Assembly: GCA_934436435.1 (NCBI GenBank)
Contig: CAKSAN010000003.1
Coordinates: 62,001-126,000, forward strand
Origin: an uncultured Acetatifactor sp.
Lineage (GTDB): Bacteria; Bacillota; Clostridia; Lachnospirales; Lachnospiraceae
DNA length: 64,000 nt
Reading direction: 5' to 3'
Below the pieces are notes generated by a model, which was not told the origin of the DNA, did not search any database, and saw nothing but the letters and a program-made list of their open reading frames with translations. The number at the start of each line of letters is the position of its first letter. Position 1 is the stretch's first letter. Position numbers and translations under genes: made by a program. Positions 1-9,260 of the stretch are shown piece by piece.

Positions 1-353
1 AACCCGCGAATGCCCCCTATCATGAGGTCACCAGTCTGGAGGATACATTGCCCGAACTGGATGTGCTCTACATGACCAGAGTCCAGAAGGAACGTTTTTT
101 CAACGAAGAAGATTACATCCGTTTGAAAGACATCTATATCCTGGATCAGGAAAAATTGAATCTGGCGAAAGCAGATATGCCGGTATTGCATCCGCTGCCC
201 CGGGTGGATGAGATCGCTCCGGAAGTGGATGCGGATCCGAGAGCTGCATATTTTCAGCAGGTATTGAACGGTAAATTTATTCGTATGGCATTGATCCTAA
301 GTCTGTTAGACCTTACGGATCCGGTGACGGGAAAGAAGGTGCTGGTATGTTAA
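1..353 (+). CDS. pyrB: Aspartate carbamoyltransferase catalytic subunit, C-terminal part (5' end outside window)
   Basis: The frame is open from base 3 with no start in the window, so this is the last ~116 residues of PyrB, which condenses carbamoyl phosphate with aspartate in pyrimidine synthesis. The ATCase C-terminal landmarks are visible: [20 protein letters not shown] (the aspartate domain leading to the [10 protein letters not shown] segment) and [10 protein letters not shown], the loop that binds the substrates. The C-terminal helix is followed by a stop that overlaps pyrI by 7 bases, so the two chains of the holoenzyme are translationally coupled. The TTG at 48 is internal and not the start. 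Confidence 0.95.
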   Translation, partial: PANAPYHEVTSLEDTLPELDVLYMTRVQKERFFNEEDYIRLKDIYILDQEKLNLAKADMPVLHPLPRVDEIAPEVDADPRAAYFQQVLNGKFIRMALILSLLDLTDPVTGKKVLVC

Positions 354-772
354 ACGTAGAATCCATTCAGAACGGTGTCGTGATCGATCACATTCCCGCA
401 GGAAAGGGAATGGACATATACAGACTGCTGGAACTGGAGTCCAAGACCCAGTCCGTAGCCTTATTACAATCCGTAAAAAGCCAGAAATACGGCTGCAAGG
501 ATCTGATCAAGATCGAGGGAGAGAATCTGCCGGAACGGCTGGATATTCTGGGATATCTGGACGGCCAGATCACCCTGATCGTGATCCGTGACGGAAAAGT
601 TGTAAAAAAGTATCATCCGGTTCCTCCACAGAGGCTGGTAAATGTGATAAAATGTAAAAATCCCCGTTGTATTACCAGTATAGAGACGAATTGTGACCAC
701 ATATTCGAATTGTCCCCGTCAGGAAGATACCGTTGCCTATACTGTAATCAGGAGATGCCTGTAGGAAGGTAA
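347..772 (+). CDS. pyrI: Aspartate carbamoyltransferase regulatory subunit
   Basis: A 141-residue PyrI. The N-terminal allosteric domain begins near residue 1 with the nucleotide-site segment [17 protein letters not shown]. The C-terminal zinc domain holds the four expected cysteines as C-x4-C (CKNPRC) and C-x2-C (CLYC). It should bind PyrB and transmit CTP/ATP control. The start ATG lies inside the end of pyrB (7-base overlap), typical of the pyrBI pair. Length and motifs match the family; nothing is missing. Confidence 0.96.
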   Translation: MLNVESIQNGVVIDHIPAGKGMDIYRLLELESKTQSVALLQSVKSQKYGCKDLIKIEGENLPERLDILGYLDGQITLIVIRDGKVVKKYHPVPPQRLVNVIKCKNPRCITSIETNCDHIFELSPSGRYRCLYCNQEMPVGR

Positions 773-849
773 CCGTGTGAAAAATAAAGGTTTCACCCAC
801 GGCTTTGTGCCACAGGCTTAAAGTTCGTAGTATACGGAAAGGAATGAGG

Positions 850-1650
850 ATGATGCAGCGTAAAATACACGGACAGATGTCAGAGTCCTTTTTGATCGCC
901 GGGATATTGTCGGTTTCGGGCGGTTTGCAGGATGCCTATACCTATATGTACCGGGGAAAGGTATTTGCCAATGCCCAGACCGGTAATATTGTATTACTTG
1001 CCCAAAATCTGGTAGACCGGAACTGGTCAGTGGCGTTCCGGTATTTTTCCCCGCTATTGTTCTTTGCGTTGGGAGTGGCAGTAGCGGAGTGTATTCATAT
1101 GCGGTATCAGAAGGCCCAGAGGATCCACTGGCGTCAGCTGGTACTTGCCATAGAGATCCTGTTATTGTTTGCTGTGGGATTTTTCCCGAATGCGTTGGAT
1201 CTGCTGGCCAATGCCATGGTGTCCTTCGCCTGTGCCATGCAGGTACAGGCCTTCCGTAAGGTGAACGGCTATGCCTTTGCCAGTACCATGTGTATCGGCA
1301 ATCTGCGCAGCGGCATGGAATCCCTGTGTGCTTACGGGAGGACGAAGGACAGGAAGACTCTGCACAAAGCCGGCTGCTATTTTGGCATTATCATCCTGTT
1401 TGCCATCGGTGCGGCGCTGGGCGGACATCTGATCTCCGTACTTGGAGCCGGAACCATCTGGATTTCCTGCATTATTTTACTGATCAGCTTCTTATGTATG
1501 TTCATCCGGGAGGAGAAGGAAGAACATCCTGAGATCGTGGAAGAAGAACAGGAGATTCGCAGCAACCTGCAAAATATCCGCAAAGAGGCAAGGGATGTGG
1601 AACATATCCTGGAGAATGACATCCGCTCCCAGATCGAGAAGAAAAAATAA
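850..1650 (+). CDS. DUF1275 (YoaK) family integral membrane protein
   Basis: About 266 residues with several hydrophobic segments. It carries the DUF1275 signature near the N-terminus: GGLQDAYTYMYRGKVFANAQTGN, read as GG..DA, an aromatic run and the conserved QTGN. The family is widespread and of unknown transport role. The C-terminal ~50 residues are charged and cytoplasmic (EEKEEHPEIVEEEQEI). Two ATGs at 850 and 853 follow a GGAAAGGA ribosome site at suitable spacing; an upstream ATG at 805 has no such site and is rejected. It ends at a shared bidirectional terminator. The name is secure at family level, the function is not known. Confidence 0.85.
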   Translation: MMQRKIHGQMSESFLIAGILSVSGGLQDAYTYMYRGKVFANAQTGNIVLLAQNLVDRNWSVAFRYFSPLLFFALGVAVAECIHMRYQKAQRIHWRQLVLAIEILLLFAVGFFPNALDLLANAMVSFACAMQVQAFRKVNGYAFASTMCIGNLRSGMESLCAYGRTKDRKTLHKAGCYFGIIILFAIGAALGGHLISVLGAGTIWISCIILLISFLCMFIREEKEEHPEIVEEEQEIRSNLQNIRKEARDVEHILENDIRSQIEKKK

Positions 1651-1670
1651 AGATAGAATAAGATAGAATA

Positions 1671-1710
1671 ACAAAAGCCTTCGGCAGGAAAATCTGCCGG
1701 AGGCTTTTGT
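1671..1710. terminator. Bidirectional intrinsic terminator
   Basis: A 17-bp inverted repeat (1671-1687 with 1694-1710, one G:U pair) with a 6-base loop has A-rich and T-rich flanks on both sides. It lies between the convergent DUF1275 gene (+) and the hydrogenase-chemoreceptor gene (-), so it can stop both transcripts. Confidence 0.85.
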
Positions 1711-1728
1711 GGATATTCATTGAAAATA

Positions 1729-3645
1729 TTACAGTGCTTTTACATCGTCCCGCAAAGCACCGGTCATCTCTTGGACAAACGTGGTCTGGGAGGAAATCTC
1801 CTCGGTATTGGCGGCGATGGTTGCCACCTTTTCCGTCATCTCGTTCATACGGTTCACCAGCTCTTCGATGGAGGACATGCTTCCCGCTACCTTGGGCAGG
1901 ATTGCTTCCGCCTTCTCGTTGTTCTGCGACAACAGATTCTTGGTGGAATCGGACAGCTGCCGGATTTCTTCCGCCACGACAGCAAATCCGCGGCCATGCT
2001 CTCCGGCACGGGCGGCCTCGATGGAGGCATTCAGCGACAGCAGGTTGGTCTGACCGGCAATGGAGGAAATATCCGCATTGCTCTGCTTGTACACACTGAT
2101 GAAGTCGGAGATCGTACCCAGAGACTCGTTCAGTTCATTGCACAGATTCGAGATAGACTGAATGTGCTGTGCCAGCGTGGTAGCTTCATTGGCGGAGGCT
2201 TCATTGGCGATATTCAGTTCGCTGATATTGTCACTTAAGGTTACAAAACGCTCCGTGATATCGGCCAGCTTCTGCTGATGAATCTCCTGCTCCGCCTTTT
2301 CCTGCTCCCGAAGATGTGCTAATTCTCTGGTTTCTTCCTCAGCAAGGCTGCGGACGTAGTGAACGCAGTTTTCCTTGACGTTCACATTGTTGTAAATGGC
2401 CCGGACCATATTTTTACAGGTAGAATAGCCACAGGATTCACAGTCACGATGCTGTTCCTCATGGGTGGTCTTGTTCATGCTGTCATAGATGTCCCGGGTC
2501 TGCTGCTCGGAAGGTTCCTTAATAATTACCGCTTTGTTGGTATAGTGACGGATGAAATCTTCCAGCTTCAGTCCGGAAAAGGCAGCCATGAGATTTTGCA
2601 GGCGCTGTGCGGGCGTTTCATCTGCAGCCCAGGGGCTTTTGCTCTTTTTTCCGAAAAGTTTTTTGCCGGAACTTTGTTCCAGCTTGGAATTACGCATTTT
2701 GGACAGTGTCAGCATCACATCATCCGTATTGCGCTCCGGATCGGTGGCGGTGCCGTAGATACAGCCCTTGGAGCAGTTCAGAATGTCCACCATGAAAGGC
2801 TCCTGCTTATGCTGTTTGATCCGTCCGGCATACTCCCGGAGATAGTGGTAAGCTTCCTGCTCCCCCTCCACCTGACGGACGATCTGTTCCTTGCCCAGAA
2901 AATGCTCTACATTTTCCCGCAGTCCTCCGGGCATGGGATAGAGGGAACCAAGACCGTATTCCAGTTCATCCGTGTAGGGAGCACAGGAGTTGTACTCGTT
3001 GCCGATCTTTTTCATCAGTTTATCAAAGGTCACATTATAGGATACATAACCGCCGCAGTTGGGATCGGTGATCTCTGCTTTTTTGGCAATGCAGGGACTG
3101 ATAAAGGCAATCTCGTCCGTGACATTCATGTACTTCTTCATATAGATGGCAGTGCACATCATGGGACTATGTACGGGAACCAGCCGTGGAATCAGTTCCG
3201 GAATGTATTTCTCCACATAAGTTACCACAGCCGGGCAGGGCTGGGAGATACCGCCCGTAAAGTTGTGCTCGGTAATGTACTTCAGATAGCCCCAGGTGGT
3301 GATATCCGCACCGAAGGATACGCTGCAGATGTGATTGACCCCCTTTTTCTTGAGGTAACCTAAAACTTTCTGATATTCCCCCGGGTAGTTGGCGAGGAAA
3401 GCGGGAGCCAGAATCACAGAGATCTTTTTCCCGGCAGCAAGATCCGAGAAAAACTTTTCCGTGTCATCATAGAAATCTCTCGCCTCATGGGGACAGGCAT
3501 CAAAACATGCCCCGCAGGCAATACATTTGTCACTGTCTACCATTACTTTACCGGCTTCGGTCGCAATATTGGCGGTGAGCACAGGACAGGAACGCACACA
3601 TTTGTTGCAGCCCGTGCAGGAATCGTTGGTGAATACTAATTCCAT
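1729..3645 (-). CDS. Soluble chemoreceptor-like protein with [FeFe]-hydrogenase H-cluster domain
   Basis: A 638-residue fusion. Residues 1-55 are a two-cluster ferredoxin (C10, C13, C16, C20; C41, C44, C47, C51). Residues ~70-330 are an [FeFe]-hydrogenase large-subunit C-terminal domain keeping four likely H-cluster ligands: C137 in SQPCP, C185 in SPCIAKKAE, and C291/C295 in LNCSKGC. Around residue 395 is a PF04060-type Fe-S domain (CESCGYSTC, then ENCVHY). The last ~160 residues are a methyl-accepting signalling domain with the tip [20 protein letters not shown]. No transmembrane segment is seen, so it should be cytoplasmic. The proton-transfer cysteine of catalytic enzymes (first C of TSCCP) is proline, as expected of sensory rather than productive hydrogenases. 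Inference: an H2 or redox sensor feeding the chemotaxis kinase. Start ATG at 3645 is preceded by AAGGAGAAA. Confidence 0.85.
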   Translation of the reverse strand: MELVFTNDSCTGCNKCVRSCPVLTANIATEAGKVMVDSDKCIACGACFDACPHEARDFYDDTEKFFSDLAAGKKISVILAPAFLANYPGEYQKVLGYLKKKGVNHICSVSFGADITTWGYLKYITEHNFTGGISQPCPAVVTYVEKYIPELIPRLVPVHSPMMCTAIYMKKYMNVTDEIAFISPCIAKKAEITDPNCGGYVSYNVTFDKLMKKIGNEYNSCAPYTDELEYGLGSLYPMPGGLRENVEHFLGKEQIVRQVEGEQEAYHYLREYAGRIKQHKQEPFMVDILNCSKGCIYGTATDPERNTDDVMLTLSKMRNSKLEQSSGKKLFGKKSKSPWAADETPAQRLQNLMAAFSGLKLEDFIRHYTNKAVIIKEPSEQQTRDIYDSMNKTTHEEQHRDCESCGYSTCKNMVRAIYNNVNVKENCVHYVRSLAEEETRELAHLREQEKAEQEIHQQKLADITERFVTLSDNISELNIANEASANEATTLAQHIQSISNLCNELNESLGTISDFISVYKQSNADISSIAGQTNLLSLNASIEAARAGEHGRGFAVVAEEIRQLSDSTKNLLSQNNEKAEAILPKVAGSMSSIEELVNRMNEMTEKVATIAANTEEISSQTTFVQEMTGALRDDVKAL

Positions 3646-3669
3646 GGCTTATTTCTCCTTAGGTGATTT

Positions 3670-3710
3670 CATAATATTATCATAAATGATAATTTTTTAT
3701 CAATATTATG
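3670..3710. promoter_or_regulatory. AT-rich inverted repeat upstream of the hydrogenase-chemoreceptor gene
   Basis: CATAATATT at 3670-3678 is repeated inverted as AATATTATG at 3702-3710, with a smaller palindrome (ATCATAAATGAT) between. It sits 25-65 bases upstream of the minus-strand start, where an operator would lie. A factor is not identifiable from sequence. Confidence 0.4.
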
Positions 3711-3788
3711 GTATATTATAACAAAATACCTATTGATAAGCAATGGGATATTAGTTCTTTTTTATCAAAAACAGAGGCCGCAGACGGT

Positions 3789-4421
3789 TTAGACAGAACC
3801 GGTAAAACCGTATTTTTTGAGATCCACCTTATTGCAGATGACTTCGATACCGTCGGCTCTGAGACGGTTGGCCTGTTCGTCGGCGCCGCCGAAGGCAAAG
3901 GCACCGGAGAGCTCCCCTTTGGAATTGACCACACGGTAGCAGGGGATGTGGTCGGGATCCGGATTCTTGTGCAGGGCATTGCCCACAGCCCGGGCCATTT
4001 TCGGTTCCCCGGCCATGGCGGCGATCTGACCGTAAGTGGCCACGCATCCTTTCGGGATCTTTTTCACGGCTTCATAGATCCGTTTTGTGGGGCTGTCGGT
4101 GACGAGGTCGTAGCTTTCCGCGATCATGCGCCGGATGTCCTCGTCGGGGATCGAACCGTCTAAAATAATAGTGTTCCAGTGCTCCTTGTTCAGATGGTAG
4201 CCGGGGATGACCGAAGGGAAGGTGTTCCGCCAGAAATCCCGCCAGGCAGGATCCGTTTTCACATTCAGATTCAGGTATCCATCCTTTTCATAAGTCCACA
4301 GGAAGGCCTTTTTGCTGCCTTTTACCCGCACCAGCTGCCAGTTGGGATCGTGAAAGGGCATTTCCATATAAGTATCCGGAAAAGACAATCCGTATTTTAA
4401 CGCTTCCTCTCTTGTTTTCAT
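3789..4421 (-). CDS. MmcQ/YjbR-like domain fused to an MGMT-type alkyltransferase domain
   Basis: A 210-residue two-domain protein. Residues 1-105 match the MmcQ/YjbR fold, a putative DNA-binding family (SFPDTYMEMPFHDPNW at the front). Residues ~108-205 match the DNA-binding/active domain of O6-alkylguanine-DNA alkyltransferases: the helix ATYGQIAAMAG, the arginine-finger region ARAVGNALHKNP, and the active-site loop IPCYRVVN. The alkyl-accepting cysteine is kept, but the usual PCHR is PCYR and the partner glutamate position reads D (RADGI). Alkyl-transfer activity is therefore uncertain; it could act as a lesion-binding protein. It is a single gene with its own start after AGGTCTTGCGGC. Confidence 0.82.
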   Translation of the reverse strand: MKTREEALKYGLSFPDTYMEMPFHDPNWQLVRVKGSKKAFLWTYEKDGYLNLNVKTDPAWRDFWRNTFPSVIPGYHLNKEHWNTIILDGSIPDEDIRRMIAESYDLVTDSPTKRIYEAVKKIPKGCVATYGQIAAMAGEPKMARAVGNALHKNPDPDHIPCYRVVNSKGELSGAFAFGGADEQANRLRADGIEVICNKVDLKKYGFTGSV

Positions 4422-4562
4422 GCCGCAAGACCTCCGTTTTTCTCAAGAATTCTTCCCCATTATTTTACTATAACTCCCTTTTCTTTTCTATGAAAACATG
4501 GTAAACTTTTTCGAGAAACAGGTCATGGTATTGGGCGAAAAAGGCCCGGGAACGGAGACAAT

Positions 4563-5828
4563 ATGATACTGATACAGGATGGTTATATGATCGACCCGAA
4601 GTCGGGCAGAGAGGGCAATTTTGACTTTCTGATCGACGGTGACAAAATAGTGAAGATCGCGGAGAATATCGAGCCGAAGGGAAAAGTGACCCGGATCGAC
4701 GCGGAGGGGCTGTTGATCGCCCCCGGACTGGTGGATGTGCATGTACATTTCAGGGATCCCGGTTTTACGGCAAAGGAAGATATCAACACCGGTGCAGCGG
4801 CAGCGGCAAAAGGCGGCGTGACCACAGTGGTACTGATGGCCAACACGAAGCCTACGGTGGACAGCGAGGAGACGCTGCATTATATCCTGGACAAAGGAGC
4901 AAAGACCGGCATCCATGTGACCACCTGTGCCAACGTGACCATGGGGATGCAGGGAAAGCAGCTGACGGATATGAAGAAGCTGGCAGCGGCCGGTGCCGTG
5001 GGATTTACGGATGACGGAGTGCCTCTGCTGGATGCGGAACTGGTGCGCAGTGCCATGAAGATCTCCGCAGAGCTGGACATGCCCATCAGCTTCCATGAGG
5101 AAGATCCGAAATATATCGAGAACAACGGTGTGAACCGGGGAAAGGCCAGCGAATATTTTCATATCGGCGGTTCCTCCAGAGAGGCGGAGATTGCACTGGT
5201 GGAACGGGATCTGAAGCTGGCGGAGGAGACCGGCGCCTGCATCGACATCCAGCATATCAGCAGTAAGGAAGCAGTGGAACTGGTGCGTCAGGCGAAAAAG
5301 AGATGCTCCAATATCCATGCGGAAGCCACACCCCATCATTTTACACTGACCGAGGATGCGGTGATCAAATACGGCACGCTGGCGAAGATGAACCCGCCCC
5401 TGCGGGAGGAAGCGGACCGTCAGGCGGTGATCCGGGGGCTGGTGGACGGCACCATCGACATGATCGCTACGGATCATGCACCCCATACCGCAGAGGAAAA
5501 GGCCAAGCCCATCACGGAAGCACCCAGCGGCATCACCGGACTGGAGACTTCTCTGGCACTGGGCATTACGGAACTGGTGGACAACGGGTATCTTACCATG
5601 AAGCAGCTGTTGCGTCTGATGAGTACGAATCCGGCGGCAATGTACCATCTGGATGCCGGGTATCTGGCGGAAGGAGGCCCTGCGGATGTGATTCTGATCG
5701 ATACGGCAGCGGACTTCATTCCGGAAACCTATGCGTCCAAGGCCACGAACACTCCTTTTACCGGATGGAAGTTAAAAGGCGAAGTGAAAAAGACCATCTG
5801 CGGCGGTAAGATCGTATACGAAGCGTAG
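4563..5828 (+). CDS. pyrC: Dihydroorotase
   Basis: A 421-residue class I dihydroorotase that closes carbamoyl-aspartate to dihydroorotate. Metal-site motif DVHVHFRDPGF near residue 57 supplies the HxH pair and the substrate arginine. Further metal histidines lie in SFHEED and DIQHISS, and the catalytic aspartate is in IATDHAPHT. Length is normal. The ATG follows GGAGAC at good spacing. It heads the run pyrC-pyrK-pyrD on the plus strand, which with pyrBI to its left supplies several successive steps of UMP synthesis. Confidence 0.96.
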   Translation: MILIQDGYMIDPKSGREGNFDFLIDGDKIVKIAENIEPKGKVTRIDAEGLLIAPGLVDVHVHFRDPGFTAKEDINTGAAAAAKGGVTTVVLMANTKPTVDSEETLHYILDKGAKTGIHVTTCANVTMGMQGKQLTDMKKLAAAGAVGFTDDGVPLLDAELVRSAMKISAELDMPISFHEEDPKYIENNGVNRGKASEYFHIGGSSREAEIALVERDLKLAEETGACIDIQHISSKEAVELVRQAKKRCSNIHAEATPHHFTLTEDAVIKYGTLAKMNPPLREEADRQAVIRGLVDGTIDMIATDHAPHTAEEKAKPITEAPSGITGLETSLALGITELVDNGYLTMKQLLRLMSTNPAAMYHLDAGYLAEGGPADVILIDTAADFIPETYASKATNTPFTGWKLKGEVKKTICGGKIVYEA

Positions 5829-5897
5829 TGAACCCGGAAGAGAGCACTTATACGTTAATAACGTTATAGTTATAATAGAAGAGAAAAGGATAACAAA

Positions 5898-6674
5898 ATG
5901 AAAAAGAAAATCACAGCAACTGTGCTTTCTCAGAAGGAGATCGCACCCAGAATTTTTGACATGTGGATCGCCACGGATCTGGCGGCACAGGCAAAGGCCG
6001 GTCAGTTCATCGGCGTTTACCCCAAGGACCGGAGCACCCTGCTTCCCCGTCCCATCAGCATCTGTCAGGTAAATGACAACAAGGATGCCCTGCGTATCGT
6101 GTACCGTATCGCCGGACAGGGCACCGCGGAATTTTCTTCCTACTGGGAAGGCGATAATATAGAGATCCTGGGAACTTTAGGTAACGGCTTCCCCACAGAG
6201 GCGGCGGAGGGCAAAAAGGTATTCCTCATGGGCGGCGGCATCGGCATTCCTCCCATGCTGGAACTGGCGAGAGAGCTTCCGGCCTCCGCAGAAAAGCAGA
6301 TTATTGTGGGTTATCGTGATAACCAGCTGTTCTTAAAAGAGGATCTGGAGAAGAACGGAACCGTATACATTGCCACGGAGGACGGCAGTGTCGGCACGAA
6401 GGGCAACGTCATGAATGCCATCGAAGAAAATGCTTTGCAGGCAGATGTGATCTTCGCCTGCGGCCCCATGCCCATGCTCCGCGCCATCAAAAAATATGCG
6501 GAAGAAAAGGGTATCAAGGCCTATATCTCTCTGGAAGAGCATATGGCCTGCGGCGTAGGCGCCTGTCTGGGCTGCGTCGTGAAGACGAAGGAAGTGGATC
6601 ATCATTCTCATGTGCATAATGCAAGAATCTGCACCGATGGCCCCGTATTTGACGCTGAGGAGGTAGAGATCTGA
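5898..6674 (+). CDS. pyrK: Dihydroorotate dehydrogenase B, electron-transfer subunit
   Basis: A 258-residue PyrK. It carries an FAD-binding ferredoxin-reductase fold: LLPRPISI is the flavin motif near residue 50, and MGGGIGIPPMLELA is the NAD-binding start near residue 108. The C-terminus has a [2Fe-2S] site with spacing C-x4-C-x2-C (CGVGACLGC) and a last cysteine in RICTDGP. It passes electrons from PyrD to NAD+. Its stop overlaps the pyrD start by one base (TGATG), so the two chains are coupled. Confidence 0.96.
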   Translation: MKKKITATVLSQKEIAPRIFDMWIATDLAAQAKAGQFIGVYPKDRSTLLPRPISICQVNDNKDALRIVYRIAGQGTAEFSSYWEGDNIEILGTLGNGFPTEAAEGKKVFLMGGGIGIPPMLELARELPASAEKQIIVGYRDNQLFLKEDLEKNGTVYIATEDGSVGTKGNVMNAIEENALQADVIFACGPMPMLRAIKKYAEEKGIKAYISLEEHMACGVGACLGCVVKTKEVDHHSHVHNARICTDGPVFDAEEVEI

Positions 6675-7579
6675 TGAATACACAGACAACGATCGCAGGA
6701 GTGACTTTTAAAAACCCCGTAATGACAGCTTCCGGAACCTTTGGCTCCGGTATGGAATATGAAGAATTCGTTGATTTGAACCGTCTGGGTGCGGTGGTGA
6801 CCAAGGGTGTGGCCAATGTGCCCTGGCCCGGCAACCCTACGCCCCGGGTGGCAGAGGTATATGGCGGCATGCTCAATGCCATCGGTTTACAGAACCCCGG
6901 CATCGACGTATTCATGGAGAGAGACGTTCCTTTCCTGAAAAAATACGACACGAAGATCATCGTGAATGTCTGTGGTAAGACCGTGGAGGACTACGTGGAT
7001 GTGGTAGAACGACTGGGAGACGAACCGGCCGTCAGCATGCTGGAGATCAATGTGTCCTGCCCCAATGTCAAGGAAGGAGCCATTGCTTTCGGTCAGAAAG
7101 CGGATGCCCTGTACAACATTACTTCCGAGCTGAAAAAACATGCGAAGCAGCCCATCATTATGAAGCTGAGCCCCAATGTAACGGACATCACGGAGATGGC
7201 AAGAGCGGCGGAGGCAGCAGGCGCGGATGCCCTGTCCCTGATCAATACCATTACCGGCATGAAGATCGACATTCACCGCAGAAAATTCGCCATTGCCAAC
7301 AAGACCGGAGGCATGAGCGGCCCTGCCATCAAGCCCATTGCTGTCCGCATGGTCTATCAGGTGGCACAGGCGGTACAAATCCCCATTATCGGCATGGGCG
7401 GCATTGCCACGGCGGAGGATGCCATGGAATTTATTCTGGCAGGCGCCAGCGCCGTCAGTGTCGGAGCCATGAATTTCGTGGATCCCTATACCACCGTAAA
7501 AGTCGTGGAAGGAATCGAGAATTATATGCGTACCTATCAGGTGGAGAATCTGACAGATCTGATCGGTGCGGTGCAGTAA
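6674..7579 (+). CDS. pyrD: Dihydroorotate dehydrogenase B, catalytic subunit
   Basis: A 301-residue class 1B FMN enzyme oxidising dihydroorotate to orotate. Visible landmarks: NPVMTASGTFG at the start, NVSCPNVKEG with the catalytic base cysteine typical of class 1, KLSPNVTDI, SLINTITGM, and the phosphate site IIGMGGIATAEDAMEF. Its partner PyrK directly precedes it. The start ATG overlaps the pyrK stop. It ends the pyrimidine run; the next gene is sporulation-related and has its own leader. Confidence 0.96.
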   Translation: MNTQTTIAGVTFKNPVMTASGTFGSGMEYEEFVDLNRLGAVVTKGVANVPWPGNPTPRVAEVYGGMLNAIGLQNPGIDVFMERDVPFLKKYDTKIIVNVCGKTVEDYVDVVERLGDEPAVSMLEINVSCPNVKEGAIAFGQKADALYNITSELKKHAKQPIIMKLSPNVTDITEMARAAEAAGADALSLINTITGMKIDIHRRKFAIANKTGGMSGPAIKPIAVRMVYQVAQAVQIPIIGMGGIATAEDAMEFILAGASAVSVGAMNFVDPYTTVKVVEGIENYMRTYQVENLTDLIGAVQ

Positions 7580-7614
7580 GACACAGAGAACAGAATACGG
7601 TATAAGTACACAGA

Positions 7615-7654
7615 GACCTTCATATATATAGATATATCTGTATATATGGAGGTC
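7615..7654 (+). promoter_or_regulatory. RBS-sequestering hairpin upstream of the SPOCS/LysM gene
   Basis: A 40-base near-perfect palindrome: 7615-7634 pairs with 7635-7654 over 20 positions, the only two deviations being G:U wobbles. The 3' arm contains the Shine-Dalgarno GGAGG (7648-7652) for the GTG at 7662. Folded, the arm would hide the ribosome site. There is no U-tract after it, so it is not a simple terminator. Confidence 0.65.
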
Positions 7655-7661
7655 TGTTATT

Positions 7662-9242
7662 GTGGAGCTGATCAGAAGAAATATACATATGGACCGGGTA
7701 AAGCGGTCCACCGTCATGCAGTTTACCATGGAGGAGGATCTGAACCTTCCGGAGGATAAGCCGGATATCAGTACTCTGAATCTGGAAAAAGGAGAGGTCG
7801 TCATTGAAGAGATCCGCCCCGGTACGGACGAGGTGACAGTGCGGGGCAAACTGGGCTATGCCATCCTGTACCATACCCAGGAGGCGGGAAGCAATCTGGT
7901 GCTTTTAAGCGGAGCACTGCCCTTTGAGGAGAAGATTCATATGGAAGGAACGCTTTCTTCGGACACTGTGGCCGTGGAAGGAACCGTAGAAGATTTTACG
8001 GTAAATATGATCAATTCCCGCAAACTGAATTTACAGGCACTGCTGCTTCTGAATGCCCGGATCGAGGAGATCTATGATGAAGAGCTGCCCGTGGGGATTC
8101 AGAGAGACACCGAAGGAGAAGGTGTGGAATACCGGATCACCCCCATGGAAGTGACGGAACTTGCCATCTGCAAGAACGATATTTTCCGCAAAAAAGAGGA
8201 GATCCCTCTGCCCTCCAGCTATCCGAATATCTACCAGATCCTGTGGAGCAATGTGTCTCTCCGGGATGTGGAGTTCAAACCACAGGAGGAAAAGCTGTCC
8301 GTTCAGGGGGATATTCAGATCTTTGTCCTCTATGAGGCGGAAGGGGAAGACCGGTCAATCCGTTCCTATGAGACAACAATTCCGTTAGACGGTACTTTGG
8401 AATGTCAGGGGTGCAGAGAAGAACTGTTGCCGGACATCCGGTATTCTCTGGTACGACAGGAGCATGGACAGCCGGAACTGACGATTCAGCCGGATCTGGA
8501 CGGGGAAGAGCGGATCCTGGGACTGGAATGTGTTCTGGAACTGAACATCCGGCTCTATGAGGAAGAGGAGATCGACATTTTAAGAGACATCTACGGGGTG
8601 ACAAAAGAAGTGATCCCGGACACCAGAGATGCCAGTCTGCGCCAGCTGTTGGCGAGGATCACCGGGAAGACCAAAGTGACGGATCACCGCAAGACCGACA
8701 TCGGTTCTCCGGTATTGCAGGTACTTCACAGTGAAGGCAACGTGACGGTGGATCATCAGGAAGTCACGGAAGAGGGGATTCGGTTACAGGGCAGTATCGA
8801 TCTCACGGTGCTGTGTATCACGGAAAACGACGAGACACCCTATGTGAGCACCAGAGAACAGATTCCGTATGAGTATACGCTGAATGTGCAGGGAGTGACG
8901 GCGGCGGATCAGGCGGAGGTACACAGTGAGTTGGAGCAGTTGCAGGTGAATCTTCTGGAAGGAGAGGAACTGGATGTGAAGGCTGTACTTTCTTTTTCCA
9001 CCACGGTGATGAAAAATATTCCGCTGGAAGCCATTGAACAGGTGACGGAACAGGAGATCGACAGCAATGTGCTGGCGGGACTGCCCAGTGCGGTGATCTA
9101 TATTGCGGCGCCGGGGGATGATCTGTGGAGCATCGGAAGAAAATACCATATGCCGGTGAGGACGGTGCGGGAACTGAATGCGCTGGAAAGCGATGAACTG
9201 CGGCCGGGGCAGAAGGTATTGCTGGTAAAGGGAATGGCATAA
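7662..9242 (+). CDS. SPOCS (DUF3794) repeat protein with C-terminal LysM domain
   Basis: A 526-residue protein built of repeated SPOCS/DUF3794 units, recognisable by the opening block (RNIHMDRVKRSTVMQFTMEE), VTVRGKLGYAILY, and a second and third strand-rich copy near residues 180-300 and 320-460. The last ~48 residues form a LysM domain (APGDDLWSIGRKYHMPVRTV, then LRPGQKVLLV). SPOCS-LysM proteins are associated with the spore envelope in Clostridia. No signal peptide is seen, which fits synthesis in the mother cell. The start is GTG at 7662 with GGAGG nine bases upstream; an alternative ATG at 7689 lacks a ribosome site. Confidence 0.88.
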   Translation: MELIRRNIHMDRVKRSTVMQFTMEEDLNLPEDKPDISTLNLEKGEVVIEEIRPGTDEVTVRGKLGYAILYHTQEAGSNLVLLSGALPFEEKIHMEGTLSSDTVAVEGTVEDFTVNMINSRKLNLQALLLLNARIEEIYDEELPVGIQRDTEGEGVEYRITPMEVTELAICKNDIFRKKEEIPLPSSYPNIYQILWSNVSLRDVEFKPQEEKLSVQGDIQIFVLYEAEGEDRSIRSYETTIPLDGTLECQGCREELLPDIRYSLVRQEHGQPELTIQPDLDGEERILGLECVLELNIRLYEEEEIDILRDIYGVTKEVIPDTRDASLRQLLARITGKTKVTDHRKTDIGSPVLQVLHSEGNVTVDHQEVTEEGIRLQGSIDLTVLCITENDETPYVSTREQIPYEYTLNVQGVTAADQAEVHSELEQLQVNLLEGEELDVKAVLSFSTTVMKNIPLEAIEQVTEQEIDSNVLAGLPSAVIYIAAPGDDLWSIGRKYHMPVRTVRELNALESDELRPGQKVLLVKGMA

Positions 9243-9260
9243 AATTATACACACAAAAAG

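Noticed and set aside
2359..3363. A 334-codon plus-strand ORF inside the hydrogenase-chemoreceptor gene
   Set aside because: It is the antisense shadow of strongly conserved minus-strand domains; no ribosome site and implausible composition.
4488..5648. A 386-codon minus-strand ORF opposite pyrC
   Set aside because: Antisense of a clear dihydroorotase; rich in His/Arg/Cys as expected of a mirror frame.
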